The notes beneath the pieces were generated by a model. The model was not told the DNA's origin, searched no databases, and saw only the letters and a program-made list of their open reading frames with translations. Shown here piece after piece: positions 11,509-22,940 of a stretch of DNA of 64,000 nt (positions are counted from its first letter, which is position 1; every line of letters begins with the position of its first letter). The position numbers were made by a program, and so were the translations under genes. The DNA is from Microstegium vimineum. Lineage: Eukaryota > Streptophyta > Magnoliopsida > Poales > Poaceae. The stretch covers positions 38,284,051 through 38,348,050 of the forward strand of contig CM039129.1 in the NCBI GenBank assembly GCA_022036555.1, written 5' to 3'.

Positions 11509-12150
11509 CGACCTTCACCAAAAATGCTCGCGACCTATGAGGAGCATGGCCATGGGATTGGGACCCAGGCAGTGGCTGAGGAGCTGCTGCACCAGCCGGC
11601 AAGGTGGTCCTCTTGAGTGTTGTTCCATGGTCATCATGTTTTGCATGGTTTCAATGGCACAACAAAATTGTCAAATACTAAACTGGGAACTAAAAAAAAT
11701 TCATATTATTAGTCAGCGGTTAGACATATGAATAAAGTTTAGATACATATGGACGATGTTGGTGGGTATCTTCGACTATGGATGTACAATCGATTACAGA
11801 AAAAAAGTAACAGAAACCGAACTGAAAAAATGACCATTTGGTAGTATATGCATACTAGAAATGAATACATATGTATATATAGATATCCATATATACTACT
11901 ACATATTTTAGCAAATATATATTCGAACATTTCAACATCCAGATATCTATTTCTTGCACTCCCTACCACTAACAAAATAATGGTGATCGATCATTTAAGT
12001 AGTAGTAAAACAATACCAGTTGTTATAGCATACATGCAAATTCTCACTATAAGGCATTAGTAGGAATAGTTTATACTAAATTTGAATACTAAAATATTAA
12101 AAGAAAACTCCACTTCACCATGGTAACTTGTAAATACTGGTTGTGTGCAC
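11509..12150. other. LINE flank and distal arm of the inverted PHAS duplication
   Basis: From ~11695 onward, reading on the minus strand, the sequence matches 3770-4235 of the plus strand, including 'cgattgtacatccata' and 'atatctatatata' blocks. A degenerate copy of the 186-bp MITE lies at about 11997-12140. The 11509-11695 part shows a 79-codon frame without a recognisable domain. Confidence 0.5.
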
Positions 12151-12583
12151 CGTCCTGACCGACTACCCAGCCTGACAGCTAAATGCCCAATGCCTGATGC
12201 CACGTGACAACTAACCCCGACACGCATGCACTCCATACACGAGCCCGCATAGATGGACGCAGGCAGGAACTGGGGTAGAGCAGGGAAGGGACACCATGGT
12301 TCCATGAGTGGAGTACAAACTGGTAACTGGAGAGATGATCACAGCAAAGCCAGGAGCCAGCCCAGCTGTTCCTAAAGAGAAGGAACATGACATGTTCCGC
12401 TTTGGGAGAGCAGTGAGTGCAGAACTAATGCAGGTGTTCCTGATGCTTCCTACTCCTATATATAGTCGCCCTCCTATACCCATAATAATTACCAAAGCAA
12501 CATCACTTGAACAGCAAGAGCAGAAGAGCTAGCTAGAAATGAAACGCTTCTCGCGGTTGTGATACCTTGCCTAGTGTTTTATA
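12150..12583 (-). ncRNA. Putative 21-PHAS precursor, locus 3 (inverted copy of locus 1)
   Basis: On the minus strand a TATAAAA box (12583-12577) lies ~120 nt before the miR2118-like site (12458-12437), whose core GGAGTAGGAAGCATCAGGA is identical to locus 1. The downstream palindrome GGAACATGTCATGTTCC is also kept (~12397-12381). Homology to locus 1 covers the promoter, leader, site and at least 250 nt downstream, in opposite orientation and without the retroelement. A transcript from here would be complementary to a locus 1 transcript over several hundred bases. No coding frame explains the conservation. Confidence 0.66.
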
Positions 12584-12609
12584 CACCGACCGGTTAAGGA
12601 GACCTCTAT

Positions 12610-13215
12610 ACAAGTAACACGGCAAGAGGTACAATCTTTATATCATGAACTTATTACCACCGCATGTGAGCGACCATCCACTGGAATTGAGTCAAGCAGT
12701 AAATGTAAAATCAATTCTGATATATCGATCGGACCTTCCGTGGAGATCATGCACCAGAAGTTTTTCCTTTACATTTGCGTCTGTACCGTAATTTATAAAA
12801 AGAATAAAAAGCTGTGCCCGATCTCAGGTCAAGTTGGGCTCAATTTTCTCACAAATATCAAACTAACATGCATGCTAACCTGGAAGTTCATGCTTCTTTA
12901 TTTTTAAACCTTTCCAATTTAAAATAAAAATAAATTCTCATTTTTCGAGACTGTTAAGGCCGGACGGAGACCGCGCTACATGTAACAGGAAGGTACGATC
13001 TTTATCTGATCAACTTATTACCACCGCATGTGAGTAATAACCAACCATCCATTGGAATTTAGTCAAGCAGTAAATGAATCAATTCTGATATATCGGAACT
13101 TCTGTGGAGATCATGCATCAGAAGTTTTCCCTTTGCTTTTGCGTCGGTACCATAAAAAGAGTAAATAAAGTAGCGCCCCCGATCACATCAAGTTGGGTTA
13201 AATTTTCTCACACGT
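12610..13215. repeat. Tandem duplication of a ~245-bp PHAS upstream segment
   Basis: 12610-12850 and 12975-13215 are diverged direct copies. Shared blocks include 'aacttattaccaccgcatgtg', 'tcaattctgatatatcg' and 'tggagatcatgca'. The same segment lies on the opposite strand upstream of locus 1 near 2050-2110. It is therefore part of the PHAS promoter neighbourhood, duplicated locally. Confidence 0.7.
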
Positions 13216-14236
13216 TTGACTCTTTTCGTCAGAAGTTTGACCAATCATCTTGTTAAAAATTTTATATCATTTTTTTTTGTCCTGATCTGATTTATTAATA
13301 AAATTTATTTAAAGATGATTTAATTATCATGTTTGCATAATTTTTTAATAAGACGGATGGTTAAATTTTTTAGGACAGAGAGAGTACGTAGGTTCTCAGA
13401 CCTTGGGGATGAGCCAGAGAGATCTTCACCAAAAATTTTTCTTTTGGGAGGGGTGGGGGAGATGGACTCGGAAATGTCTGACAACTGTATCCAGCAGGGT
13501 GCATTAGGCCTCATACACGTGGCACGTGAACGGATAATTTTTTGGGGGGTTCTTGACTATATATCTTGCATTGGTCTTATGAATTAATTGATCATTTGGA
13601 TCAAAAAGGTCTGTATTGACTTGCATTATCAAAATGTTCATCATAGTAACACAAATTAATGTTGTCTCTGTATGCCCCATCTTGTAAATTGTAATAGTAG
13701 TTAACAAGCATATAAATGAATCATCCATAACAGCAACCATCTTTCATCACGTGAATATTTTTATGCTGTAAAACACTATGGCTAATGTTAGAATTTTTTT
13801 TCCTGAAACCTGAAATTAAGTTTTGGCAAATTGCAAGCAACACACACTATGGGTGTGTGTGTCTTACTCTGAAATAATTGTGTTTCTCAACAACCAATGC
13901 CTAAATCCCTAAAGCATGCACCTTTAATGACATTTTCACTCTAACGCTTGTGTGGCTGCGCGCTGCTGATAATGATGCTTATGGTTTGGAGGTCCAGCTG
14001 TAACTTATGGTTGTTTAACATGGTTTTCAATATCCCAAACTGACCTTATCATAAGACTACTCAAATCCAACTTGAGAATAACACCTTGTTGTTAAGAAAC
14101 TCTCAACTCATGCAACTCGATCCCTGTCAAGTCCAAACTTGAAACTGAAATGACCAAATTAATTGAAATGGTGCATGGAATCTATCAGACTGCACCTCCC
14201 AATGGATTCTTGTGGTCTCTCCATCCATCCTATGTT
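13216..14236. other. Intergenic sequence, no gene seen
   Basis: Short frames (64-84 codons, 13320-13740) overlap each other on both strands and show no domain. A Stowaway-like fragment with 'aggacagagagagta' near 13371 marks an old MITE end. Nothing else can be supported. Confidence 0.4.
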
Positions 14237-14500
14237 TATAAATAAAACACCTGGCAATGGAGCAATGTTGTGGCCTCTCCATCCATCTCTCTCGATCTGT
14301 TCCAGTGATAGACAGCCTTGCTGTTGAAATTATGTATACGAGTAGGAAGCATCAGGAGCACCTGCGTTGCACATGACCTAAATCCTCTATACAAACAGTA
14401 CCTTCCATGGGCTTCCACTGTGGGTCTAGGAAATTCTGACTGCAGACCGCAGCTTTCGTGTTAGGATTTGATGGAGGATCTCCATCCGTTGGCAGTTTGC
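14237..14500 (+). ncRNA. Putative 21-PHAS precursor, locus 4
   Basis: The TATA box is TATAAATA at 14237-14244, followed by 'aaacacctggcaatgg', the same start context as loci 1, 3 and 6 ('aaacactaggcaagg'). The miR2118-like site is 14337-14358; its core GAGTAGGAAGCATCAGGAG is shared with loci 1, 3, 5 and 6. Sequence downstream of the site has diverged from loci 1 and 3, as expected if only the trigger site and promoter are constrained. No open frame is shared with the paralogues. Confidence 0.65.
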
Positions 14501-15318
14501 AAGCAGCACCGCCTGCCACACCGGCCCTCACGGAAGCGGTACCCGTATAACGACCCTCTGCTCACGCAAGCGGCACGCCTGATGCCGCTACATACCTGCC
14601 TCCCATTGTAGAGCAGCCCCTCTCCAATCCATTGGTTGACTGCCGGGAAGCAGCCTTACCCCACTCGGCTCGTGACCTCCAGGACTCGTGCCGCATCCCT
14701 GGCGCATGTCGTGCCATTGTCGGTGGCTGCGTCGTCGTCGTGCCGCCATATGAGGCGCGATGCCTGGACGGGATTATTGGAAGGTAGGACGGACCTACAG
14801 GTGTTCTTCCGATAAGTTTTCTTAAATATTTGGCTTTGGTCATGTACATGATTTTTTTCGCATATTGTAGTGAGTTTATGTCAGGGGATTCTCAAGATCT
14901 GGAATTATGACTCACTGTCACTGCTCGGATGTGAAACCCTTGGTGCAGTTTGCTTTTTATGTACATTGAACATTGTGGTTTCAACTTTCAAGATACTCCA
15001 GCTACTTGAACTCCTTCCATCCATGTATATCATAATAATTAATTAGGTATGTTATCACATGTCATAACACCAATCTAAATAAACAAACTGGTTGTGTATA
15101 ATCCGTATAAACATTAATCTGCTGTAATTTGCTTATCGGCAAAGAGTGCTTAAAGTATTTGTTCTTGACTGAACTAACATTTTGCTCCTCCTGGTTCCTA
15201 AAACAAAAAACTAACATTTGTCTCTTTCAGTAATACATGCCTGTTTATTATCCATCATTCTATAGGTCCTAGTGCTTTGAATGCACAAACAATTACCCTC
15301 TTTCAATCATAGAAAGAA
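14501..15318. other. Intergenic sequence, no gene seen
   Basis: A minus frame of 95 codons (14562-14849) lies in a GC-rich patch with no recognisable domain. The rest is AT-rich. I find no MITE ends or target duplications here. Confidence 0.4.
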
Positions 15319-15720
15319 TATATATTGCCAATATTTATACTCAAAGGTTCTCCACTGGCTTGCCCAAGTCGGGTGTGGCGTTGCCGCGCCCTACACATTT
15401 TCTAGCCAGTGTTGCTGTCTACCAAATGACCTTTGCTTTGAAATTTAACTATACATAGGAGTAGGAAGCATCAGGATCACCTACATTACTACTCTTCTAC
15501 GCAGAAGTACGATAGCAGTAAACAGTGGCGAACACACCAATAGGGCAAGATGTGGTGGCCGCTCTATCCATCGATGGCGATAAGACCGCTTCGCCAGATC
15601 GATCTCTTAAGATTTCGAAGACCCAGAGTCTCGGCTGGCACGAAATTGATGGAGACGTGAGGCTTTATGCATTGCGTTGTTCTGTCCAATCATTACGTTT
15701 TGGGCTTAGGATTAGGTATG
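15319..15720 (+). ncRNA. Putative 21-PHAS precursor, locus 5
   Basis: The site at 15456-15477 carries the core GGAGTAGGAAGCATCAGGA exactly as in loci 1, 3 and 6, preceded by 'atacata' as in locus 6. The candidate TATA box (TATATAT, 15319-15325) is weaker than in the other members. A 66-codon frame (15525-15725) begins after the site, without recognisable features. I infer a PHAS unit from the motif and its flanks. Confidence 0.58.
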
Positions 15721-17100
15721 TTTAAGCTATCAGTCAACAATGAGCCAATCCTCCTGGGAGATGTTGTCACAGAAATGTTCAATGCCTAGCAAAGGTGCAT
15801 GTAGCAGTCACAAAGGAGATCGGTGCTCATTGAGGCTTCGAAACAAACAGAAAAAAAAAAATCTCTGCGGCAGTGACGCACGTGGTGCCTGGTGCGACAC
15901 AGCCCAGATTGCTGGCTTAGGAAATTCTCGTAAATGAAATGGCCCCCTTTCACTCTATTGCTTATTCTCAATGTGTGTTCCCACAAAATTAGAGTACGTC
16001 CTTTCGTAAAAAAAAAGATTCCATCATGGTGCATGCCTCGCCGAGACATAATCAAAAGCAACATATGGATAATGTACTGTAGCATATGCTTTGAGGTATA
16101 ACTTTTTTTATTCCAAAATATATGCATTTTTTCATAAAACAATATATATGCATGACAACAAACCGGTCATGATCCTTATCGGCAGTGTACAGGATGTTCA
16201 TTGTCAAGTTTCTTTTAAAAAGGAAATGCTCATTGTCAAGTACAGTATGAACTATGAAATTATTGGCAGTGTACAGTATGAAGCACCGTAGCTAATGAGA
16301 ACTTTTTTATCGTGATTTGAAATTAAACGAGAATGAATGACCTAGTTATGAAAAAAATTAGCAAACATGCCTTGACATATATCCCTAGTAAGCTGGATTG
16401 CACTTCAGGTCGTCAAAGTAAAACAGGCATTGACAGCCTTTCTCCACATGTATTTGTGAATTTTCACTGTGTATTTCACATGCCACACACTCCACATGCT
16501 GACAAGCAACTCTGGTTCTTAAAACCCACTTATATTTTGTAGGACCCATTGTAATAATAGCAAGGCTGTAATTGTTTTTATGCTACAACTTAATCAGTTG
16601 GTTGATTTGAAAACAGAGGCCCAACCAAAGGCGCCCATTTAATTGAGTCCAGTACTGAAACAATAAAGGAACCAAATATTATATTGCTTATATGTATAAA
16701 TTGTGCCGTCTTTTATGAGAGTACCAGCGCTTTGCTTCACTTTTGTTCTGCTGGAGTAAAATAGACAAACTTTTATTCTTGGATGAGGAGATGCCATTTT
16801 TGTGAAGGTCACTTTTTCTGTAGTAAGGCTTCGAAGGTGCTAAGAATGCTCTTGTTACAGGCCAACTCTGTGTGCTTTGGATGTTTTGCTGTGAAGGGTG
16901 AGTGGTGCTCGGTGGTCTGTTCCAGGTAGTCTTGCTTTTGTTGAGGGTGAGGTTCCTTTGTTCTCGGCTGGAGTTGGGGCAAGAACCTTTGTGCTGGAAT
17001 GACTCATGGCCTTTTGACATTTAGTCAAAAGGCTAGGGCATGAGCCCTTGAACTCTAGAAACAGAGTGCACATATCTGTTTTGTTAGACCCATTTTAGTA
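15721..17100. other. Intergenic sequence, no recognisable gene
   Basis: There are several frames of 60-118 codons on both strands. A minus-strand patch at 16688-17073 reads as two overlapping frames of 72 and 110 codons rich in Ser, Thr and Lys; it could be a decayed gene piece but I cannot name it. The rest is AT-rich intergenic sequence. Confidence 0.35.
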
Positions 17101-17189
17101 GAAATGTAGAATGACTATCTACATTTTCCGGTTTAAGCCTGAAACTCAACTAACCAAAGTAATTGAAAAATTACTGAAATGCTCTTTGT

Positions 17190-17375
17190 CTGGAAGGAAA
17201 TCAGGCAGGAGGTTTCGTGAGGAAGAAAATCATAGAGGACTTGTTCTACATTCGGCGTCGGTGAAACATGTACAGTAGTTAGCTGCACTGGCGTGCACTG
17301 GCAGCACTGAGTGAAACATGTACAGTAGTTAGCTGCACTGACAGCACTGAGTGCCGCATCATATCACGTCAGGAT
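17190..17375. repeat. PHAS-derived relic followed by a short tandem repeat
   Basis: 17205-17260 ('gaagaaaatcatagaggacttgttctac') is paralogous to the region after the sites of loci 2 and 11, but no convincing miR2118 site precedes it. It is followed by two copies of 'gtgaaacatgtacagtagtt' (17261 and 17311), each with 'agctgcactg' and 'cagcactgagtg', a ~50-bp tandem repeat. Confidence 0.5.
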
Positions 17376-18166
17376 CCGTCCGGTGATGGCTGCCTTCTCT
17401 GATAATCCCTTCTTTGTCCTGCACTTCTATCTAGAGGGAAATGTGAAAGGAGCTTTCCTGGCAATCGGTGTGCGATGTCGATGGGATGAGTTATTGTTTG
17501 GGTTTCTTCTACTTGTGTTGAGCGTTGGAGGTGAAAGAGCGCAGCACTGCTGGGAAGTAGTAGCAGAGTTTTTTTTACTTTTGTCATAAGTCCAACTTCT
17601 CTACCTTTGTTCAAAGTTATAAAAAATATGGTAATGATTATCTGCATCTAATAGTTTTTCATCTCTTTTTCCTTGTGAAAGTTGATGATTTCTACGTGTG
17701 TTGAGTTATAGACAGATATAAAAGGTCATATGTTTATGATTACTGTAAGAATTTTTTGAATTTATCTTTTTTTTTTCCTAGGACATCAAGTGAGAATTAA
17801 CATGTGCTATCTCCATTGAGGTTCTCTAATTAGTAATAGCAAGATAAGATACTTCCCACCTCTGAAAGGAAATTAGGCAACTGTAGTTTAGATATGGCAT
17901 GTGTTTTGGCTGCTTGATCAATAGACAGTGGTGAAACTAGAGCAAATAGAAGGGAGTGCACTTATCTTACATGTGCACACCCCCCAAATACAACGTACAG
18001 TCACCCCTCTGTCTCCAGATATGTCCCGATCGATATTAAAACACAGAGTAAACATTTAATGTCTTACTAAATTTCTATGGATAGTTACCTACTTATATAT
18101 GGTTGTTGGCCAATGCAGCGAATCAGATTGTACCACCAACGCGTAGTCTACCTAAGCTAACCTGTG
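17376..18166. other. Intergenic sequence, no gene seen
   Basis: A 68-codon plus frame (17383-17589) and a 92-codon minus frame overlap; neither has a domain. The right end leads into the promoter of locus 6. Confidence 0.4.
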
Positions 18167-18430
18167 TATAAAACAGCAGGCAAGGGAGCATATGCCAATG
18201 TTTCCAAGTGCCAACCTGTGACTGCTCCATTATTGACCTTGTTGTGGTATTATGTATAGGAGTAGGAAGCATCAGGAGCACCTGAATTCCTTCCTCGTGC
18301 ACTTAGAGCTCTCTACAAGAGGCACATGCAATTGCAATGTACATCACCTTTGGAGCATGCTGTCCGGCCAGTTACCTGAATGCAGTCAGGAACCAGCTGT
18401 CCAGTATCAAACTGTATAAGTTTGCACAAG
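18167..18430 (+). ncRNA. Putative 21-PHAS precursor, locus 6
   Basis: TATAAAA at 18167-18173 is followed by 'cagcaggcaaggga', nearly identical to the locus 1 start region. The miR2118-like site lies at 18257-18278, ~90 nt downstream, with core GGAGTAGGAAGCATCAGGAG; it is predicted to be cut between 18268 and 18269. This is the cleanest promoter-to-site arrangement in the cluster. Downstream, at 18394-18427, begins the first copy of a direct repeat that brackets a coding-like insert. No frame covers the site. Confidence 0.7.
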
Positions 18431-19054
18431 AAAGACGACATGTAAGTGAGGTTCGAGTGGTATGGTGACATCTCCTGAAGGAGGACCACTTCCCCGCCAA
18501 CATCGTGCCCTCCACGATATTCCCATGCTCTTGGGCTTCGTCCACAACGTTCGGGAGAGGCGGAAGAGGATCGTGTGCTCGCTTCTGGCCTACATCTGAG
18601 TTCATACCCGCCACAACCGATCACATGGATTTGGACGCCGTAGATGCTCGCCATGGCCTGAGTCCTTCTCCACTCTCGGTACTCCGACAAACTCGATGAG
18701 AAGTTGGTTGTATGGGAGTCCGAAGTCGACAGGAGGGTCGAGGTTGTTCCACCACCCAAGTTCGCATACTACGAGTGGAGCGCGTCGGTGCTCTGCGCCA
18801 AGCCAGACTGCCAACATCAAAATTGCCCTGGAGGAGCTTTCGAAGTTGCCTTCGTTGGCAAGACGAAGAGCGGGATCATGTCAGCGAGCACCTTCCGCTC
18901 CGAGGAATCGGTCTGGAGCGAGCTGATATCAGCATATGGAGGAGACATCAACATCGCGGTTAAGCCCGCCGCTCTTGTGGGAAACAAACTGTAGATGATT
19001 ACCCACGCAAGCAGATAGGCACAGTCATCCAGTATAACTTCGAGCACAGTCATC
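18431..19054 (+). other. Coding-like insert between direct repeats
   Basis: This GC-richer block is bracketed by direct repeats containing 'cagctgtccag' and 'atcaaactgtataagttt' (18394-18427 and 19055-19093). Its best frame is 96 codons (18704-18994), with FAYYEWSASV and a CAKPDCQHQNCPG cluster holding three Cys. A second frame upstream contains GFVHNVRERRKR. I do not recognise the family. Base composition differs from the AT-rich surroundings, so a captured or decayed gene piece is likely; no start context or splice sites stand out. Confidence 0.35.
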
Positions 19055-19093
19055 CAGCTGTCCAGCATCAAACTGTATAAGTTTATTTGCACA

Positions 19094-19730
19094 CGAGAAT
19101 TAAGTGATGCAAGAAGCTAGTGTTGATGACACTCCCTATCTTTTGGTCTACATAGCTTGACATCAATTTCGGAAATTTAAATTACCATTTCACACAAAAA
19201 GGTGGTGTTTTAATTGGAATGGTGGGAAAACAATGTGATCTCTAAATTTAAAGACGCATGATTTAGTTTGTGATTGTATACTATAAAATGTTTTAAAAAA
19301 TTGTTGTACCTATATATGTGATGTCCCAGGGCTAAGTCAATCTCAATCATGTCTCTGACTCCCTCAATTGGACTATATATATTCACACCTTATATATTCT
19401 AAGGTGGAACCTCGTAAGGAGGTTTATATGCTTCCCTAAGTGTAGTTTCATACATGGTTTTGACACTCAAAATTGACCAAAGGAGCTGTTCAGGATTTGA
19501 ACCCAATATATAGTCAGTTTTTTCCTGCGCGTATCAACTGTTAACTGCCACTAGAGATGGAAATAAATGAGGGATGCCAGTTGTAAATCTATTTCTAGAG
19601 ATGGTTCGTAATACTGATAGACACCTGTTTTTTGCTCAGGAATATAATGCAGCCACGTGGTTCCCTCTGCACCCAAGAAGGAAGAAGAATAAATCTCAAG
19701 AAGCACCCTAAGAATGCATGAATTAAGGTC
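19094..19730. other. Intergenic sequence, no gene seen
   Basis: AT-rich, with only short frames. No repeat ends or regulatory sites could be supported. Confidence 0.4.
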
Positions 19731-19732
19731 TA

Positions 19733-19958
19733 CGCCCTCCGTTCCGTTGCCACGATTTATGTGCCACTAAGTTTGACTCAATCTATACAAAATACGTACA
19801 ACATTTGTATCTCTAAATAAATTTATTAAAAAACTATATTTAAACATCTATCTAATGATACTAATTATGTATGATAAATATTAATATTTTCATATAGATA
19901 ATTAGTCAAAATGGCGTCTTGAAAAACAAAAACGACATGCATTTAGGGATAGAGGGAG
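19733..19958. mobile_element. Stowaway MITE
   Basis: Terminal inverted repeats are CGCCCTCCGTTCC on the left and GGGATAGAGGGAG on the right, with TA at 19731-19732 and 19959-19960. The 226-bp length and AT-rich interior are typical of Stowaway elements mobilised by mariner transposases. Confidence 0.8.
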
Positions 19959-20245
19959 TAGCTAGGTGACCTAGGGCAAAGATGAAAATAAAAGGGGCCT
20001 TAATATAAATACTCGCTCCGGTTGAAAAGTACTATATGTTCAGTTAGTTAGCAGTGAGAAGATTTAGTAAACAAAACTCACTTGTTGAGTACTCCCTCTC
20101 CATCCCAAATTATAAGACATTCCAATAATCTTGGAGAGTCAAAGTTTCTCAAGTTTGACCAAACTTATATGACAATATAATCACATTTATGATGTCAACT
20201 AAGTATCACTAGATTCGTAATCAAAAATATTTTCATACTATGTCT

Positions 20246-21400
20246 CACTAGTAGAAAAAACCGTTTTTACTGGCGCCCCAAAAAAATAGCACAATCGGTT
20301 TCAGTTATCGGCCGCCTATATTGAAAAAACGGTTCCGAACGGCTCTGAACCGCATGTAGAAATCGATTTCTACAGGCGGTTTACTTAAGAAACATTTCTA
20401 CTGGCGGTTGTCTTAAGGAACCACTAATAGAAATCGATTTCTACATGCGGTTCGTTAAGACAACCGCCACTAGAAATCAACCTCGGATTTTTTTCCACTG
20501 ATTTTTTTGATTTTTGTAAATGACCTCGGATGGAAAAACTTCTACATGAAATTTGTAGATCTCAAAATGTTATGAAACTTTGTGGTTGACAACTTTTTCA
20601 TTTAAAATCATCTTGTAATCGAAAAATATGTTGTAATATGTCAAATTTGAAATTCAAAATTTTGTAAATGACCTCGGATGGAAAAAATTTCTACATGAAA
20701 GTTGTGGATCTAGAAAAGTTATGAAACTTTGTAGTTGGTAACTTTTTCATTTGAATTCATCTTGACATCTAAAAATACGTTCTAATGTGTCAAATTTGAA
20801 ATTCAAAATTTTGTAAACGGCCCCGAATTGAAAAACTTGCTACATAAAAGTTATAGATCTCAAAAAGTTATGAAACTTTGTAGTTGGCAACCTTTTGATT
20901 TGAAATCATCTTGCCATGGAAAAATACGTTCTAATGTGTCAAATTTGAAATTCAAATTTTTGTAAACGACATTGGATGGAAAAACTTTGTACATGAAACT
21001 TATAGATCTTGAAAAGTTATGAAACTTTGTAGTTGGTAACTTTTTCATTTGAATTCGTTTATTGTCTCAAACAATCAATTTACACTCGTTCAATATAGAA
21101 TATGGGGAACTAAAATGGAATTTAGTCATAAGTGATATATGGGTGGAGTGATAGAGGAGTTAACAAGGTTTCGGGTTCGAATCACCGTGAGCAAAGAATA
21201 GGTGCTGGTGTGGTTTTTTTTTTCTATTTACAAACGCGATTTTCGGACAGTAATTTCTACAGGCGGTTAGTAGAAATCCGGTTCTTAAAAAACCGCCAGT
21301 ACAAATGGCCGATTTCTACTGGCCCCAGTGCTGGCGGTTCGGAAAAACGCCTGTATAAATGGCTTCCGAACCGCCAGTGAAGACACTTTTTGTACTAGTG
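20246..21400. mobile_element. Non-autonomous CACTA element nested in a Stowaway
   Basis: Ends are CACTAGTAGAAAAAACC and the inverse of CACTAGTACAAAAAGTG. A perfect TCT duplication lies at 20243-20245 and 21401-21403. Subterminal repeats ('tacaggcggtt') match the element at 5927-6835. Internally, about four ~148-bp tandem units run from ~20513 to 21060. A tRNA-like stretch with 'cgggttcgaatcacc' lies near 21171-21185. There is no transposase frame. Confidence 0.85.
20513..21060. repeat. ~148-bp tandem repeat, about four units
   Basis: Each unit contains 'ttttgtaaa(t/c)g(a/g)c', then a 'ggatggaaaaact' block, 'aaaagttatgaaactttgta' and 'tcaaatttgaaattcaaa'. Units start near 20513, 20661, 20810 and 20956. 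A single related unit exists in the CACTA at 5927-6835, so this array is an internal expansion within the family. Confidence 0.75.
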
Positions 21401-21974
21401 TCTATTTGATGTCATAAATATTTATAGTTCTTTATAATTATTGGTCAAACTTGATATGCTTTGACTTTTCAAGATTCTTGGAATGAAGGGAGTAAATGTT
21501 TTATGTGACGATGTTCCATTTTTTCTTTGGAACGTACAGTTCCATGCTTGTTTAATTTATATTAGGCGACAAATAGTGATTTGTAGAATATATATGCTCA
21601 TAAATCTTAACAAGTATTGGATTTTACAAGAATTTATTTTACTACAAATCTACTTATATTTGTCTCACGTATTTTCTAAATGGTTATTGATGCTTCCAGT
21701 CGTTAAGGTTTGATCAATTTCAAACAACATATTTAATTGACCGGACAAAAAAAAATGAATAGTACAATCAAGAATCCACAGACATAACTGTGCTGGATAT
21801 GGTGCCGACATAAGTAAATATATGTGAGCACTTTTCATAAAAAATATTATGATTTCTGAAAAGAAACATTGATAGGTGCACGAAATCATGAGAACCTGCA
21901 TATGGCTGCATCATCAAGACAGGTCTATGTGTATAAAATAAGTAGAAGCCATATGTCCACCAAGAGAAAAAAGC

Positions 21975-22230
21975 TATATATGACTTGTTCGAGTAGGAGC
22001 GCAACACTGATAGAGCCCCTTCTGCAATACGTGTGTGTGTGTCTGAGAGAGACAGAATGGATTGAAAGTTCCTTGTTGATGGAACTTTCAAGTTCTCGTG
22101 GCCAATCCAGTTGATTGGTATGGTACGTAGGGCAGAAATAAGTTTGGGAGGTCCCGGGAGTTCTACAGTTGCAATACATCCATCCATCCATCCATAGGTC
22201 CCGCAGAGAAACCACCCTCTAATGAGACGT
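21975..22230 (+). ncRNA. Putative 21-PHAS precursor, locus 7
   Basis: A TATA box (TATATATG, 21975-21982) is followed by a leader paralogous to locus 2 ('ctgatagagccccttctgcaa'). The candidate miR2118 site is 22139-22160, core GTTTGGGAGGTCCCGGGAG. It keeps the TTGGGAGG block and a G-rich 3' half able to pair with isoforms beginning UUCCCG, but has mismatches or wobble opposite miRNA positions 7-9. A (GT)n run lies at about 22030-22041. The site is degenerate; the paralogy to loci 2 and 11 is clear. Confidence 0.48.
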
Positions 22231-22940
22231 TTGATTCAGATTTTGAGCCACGTGTCAGCCATCAGCATGAGGGCGCATGGTGGAAAGTTTGGATCTAATA
22301 GGTCTATGGAATTTTTTTTCCAGGATGAAAGACCCGATGCTAATAGCGAGTTTGATTCCTTGGCCTTGCCCTCGGCCTCGTTGTAGTTGTTGTCTTGCCG
22401 GTTGCCTGGATGCTTGTCCAATTTTGGTTTGCTGACACAAGACCTTTTGTTGGCTCGTCTTTTTGAGAACAACAGAGTTAGGAGGGCAAAAAAATAATTG
22501 CTATGAAGAGGGTGTTTGGCAAGATGTAGTTGCTTGAAGACAAATATTTCAGAAATGTTATAATCTTCAGCTTAGTATGTAAAAAAGCAGGAGACTCCAG
22601 TTTTTACCAAAGTCTCATGGGCGTCAACAAGGACTTTAGGAGGTTTTAATTGAGAAGTGATCTCTATATATATTAGCTTTTGTGAAGACGAATGTTTAGT
22701 TACATACCTTTTCTTAGATTAAGAAATGGTTAGTTTCCGAGCATTAAAGTTCCAATACTAGCCTTCTCTGTATAATGTCGTTTGAAGAAAACACAAGGTA
22801 ATGTCTAGTGCCTACGTAGGTTCACATTTTATTGAGCTTTAAATGTGAGCTTGTTATTAATCATAGTAAGTAGGGATTCAGAATGGTACTACATCATATC
22901 GTCATTTATTATTTTGCACGATGGACTCTTTAATTCCATC
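22231..22940. other. Intergenic sequence, no gene seen
   Basis: A 78-codon minus frame (22236-22472) overlaps a shorter one; neither is recognisable. The remaining sequence is AT-rich up to the TATA box of locus 8. Confidence 0.4.

Larger units (their letters stand above)
20092..21492. mobile_element. Stowaway MITE split by a CACTA element
   Basis: The left arm begins CTCCCTCTCCATCCCAAATT. The right arm ends GGAATGAAGGGAG, with TA at 20090-20091 and 21493-21494. The MITE order matches the intact copy at 10063-10322 once the CACTA insert at 20246-21400 is removed. Confidence 0.82.

Noticed and set aside
17170..17260. A thirteenth PHAS locus
   Set aside because: The downstream sequence is paralogous, but no 22-nt site in register and no TATA box could be found, so it is listed only as a relic.
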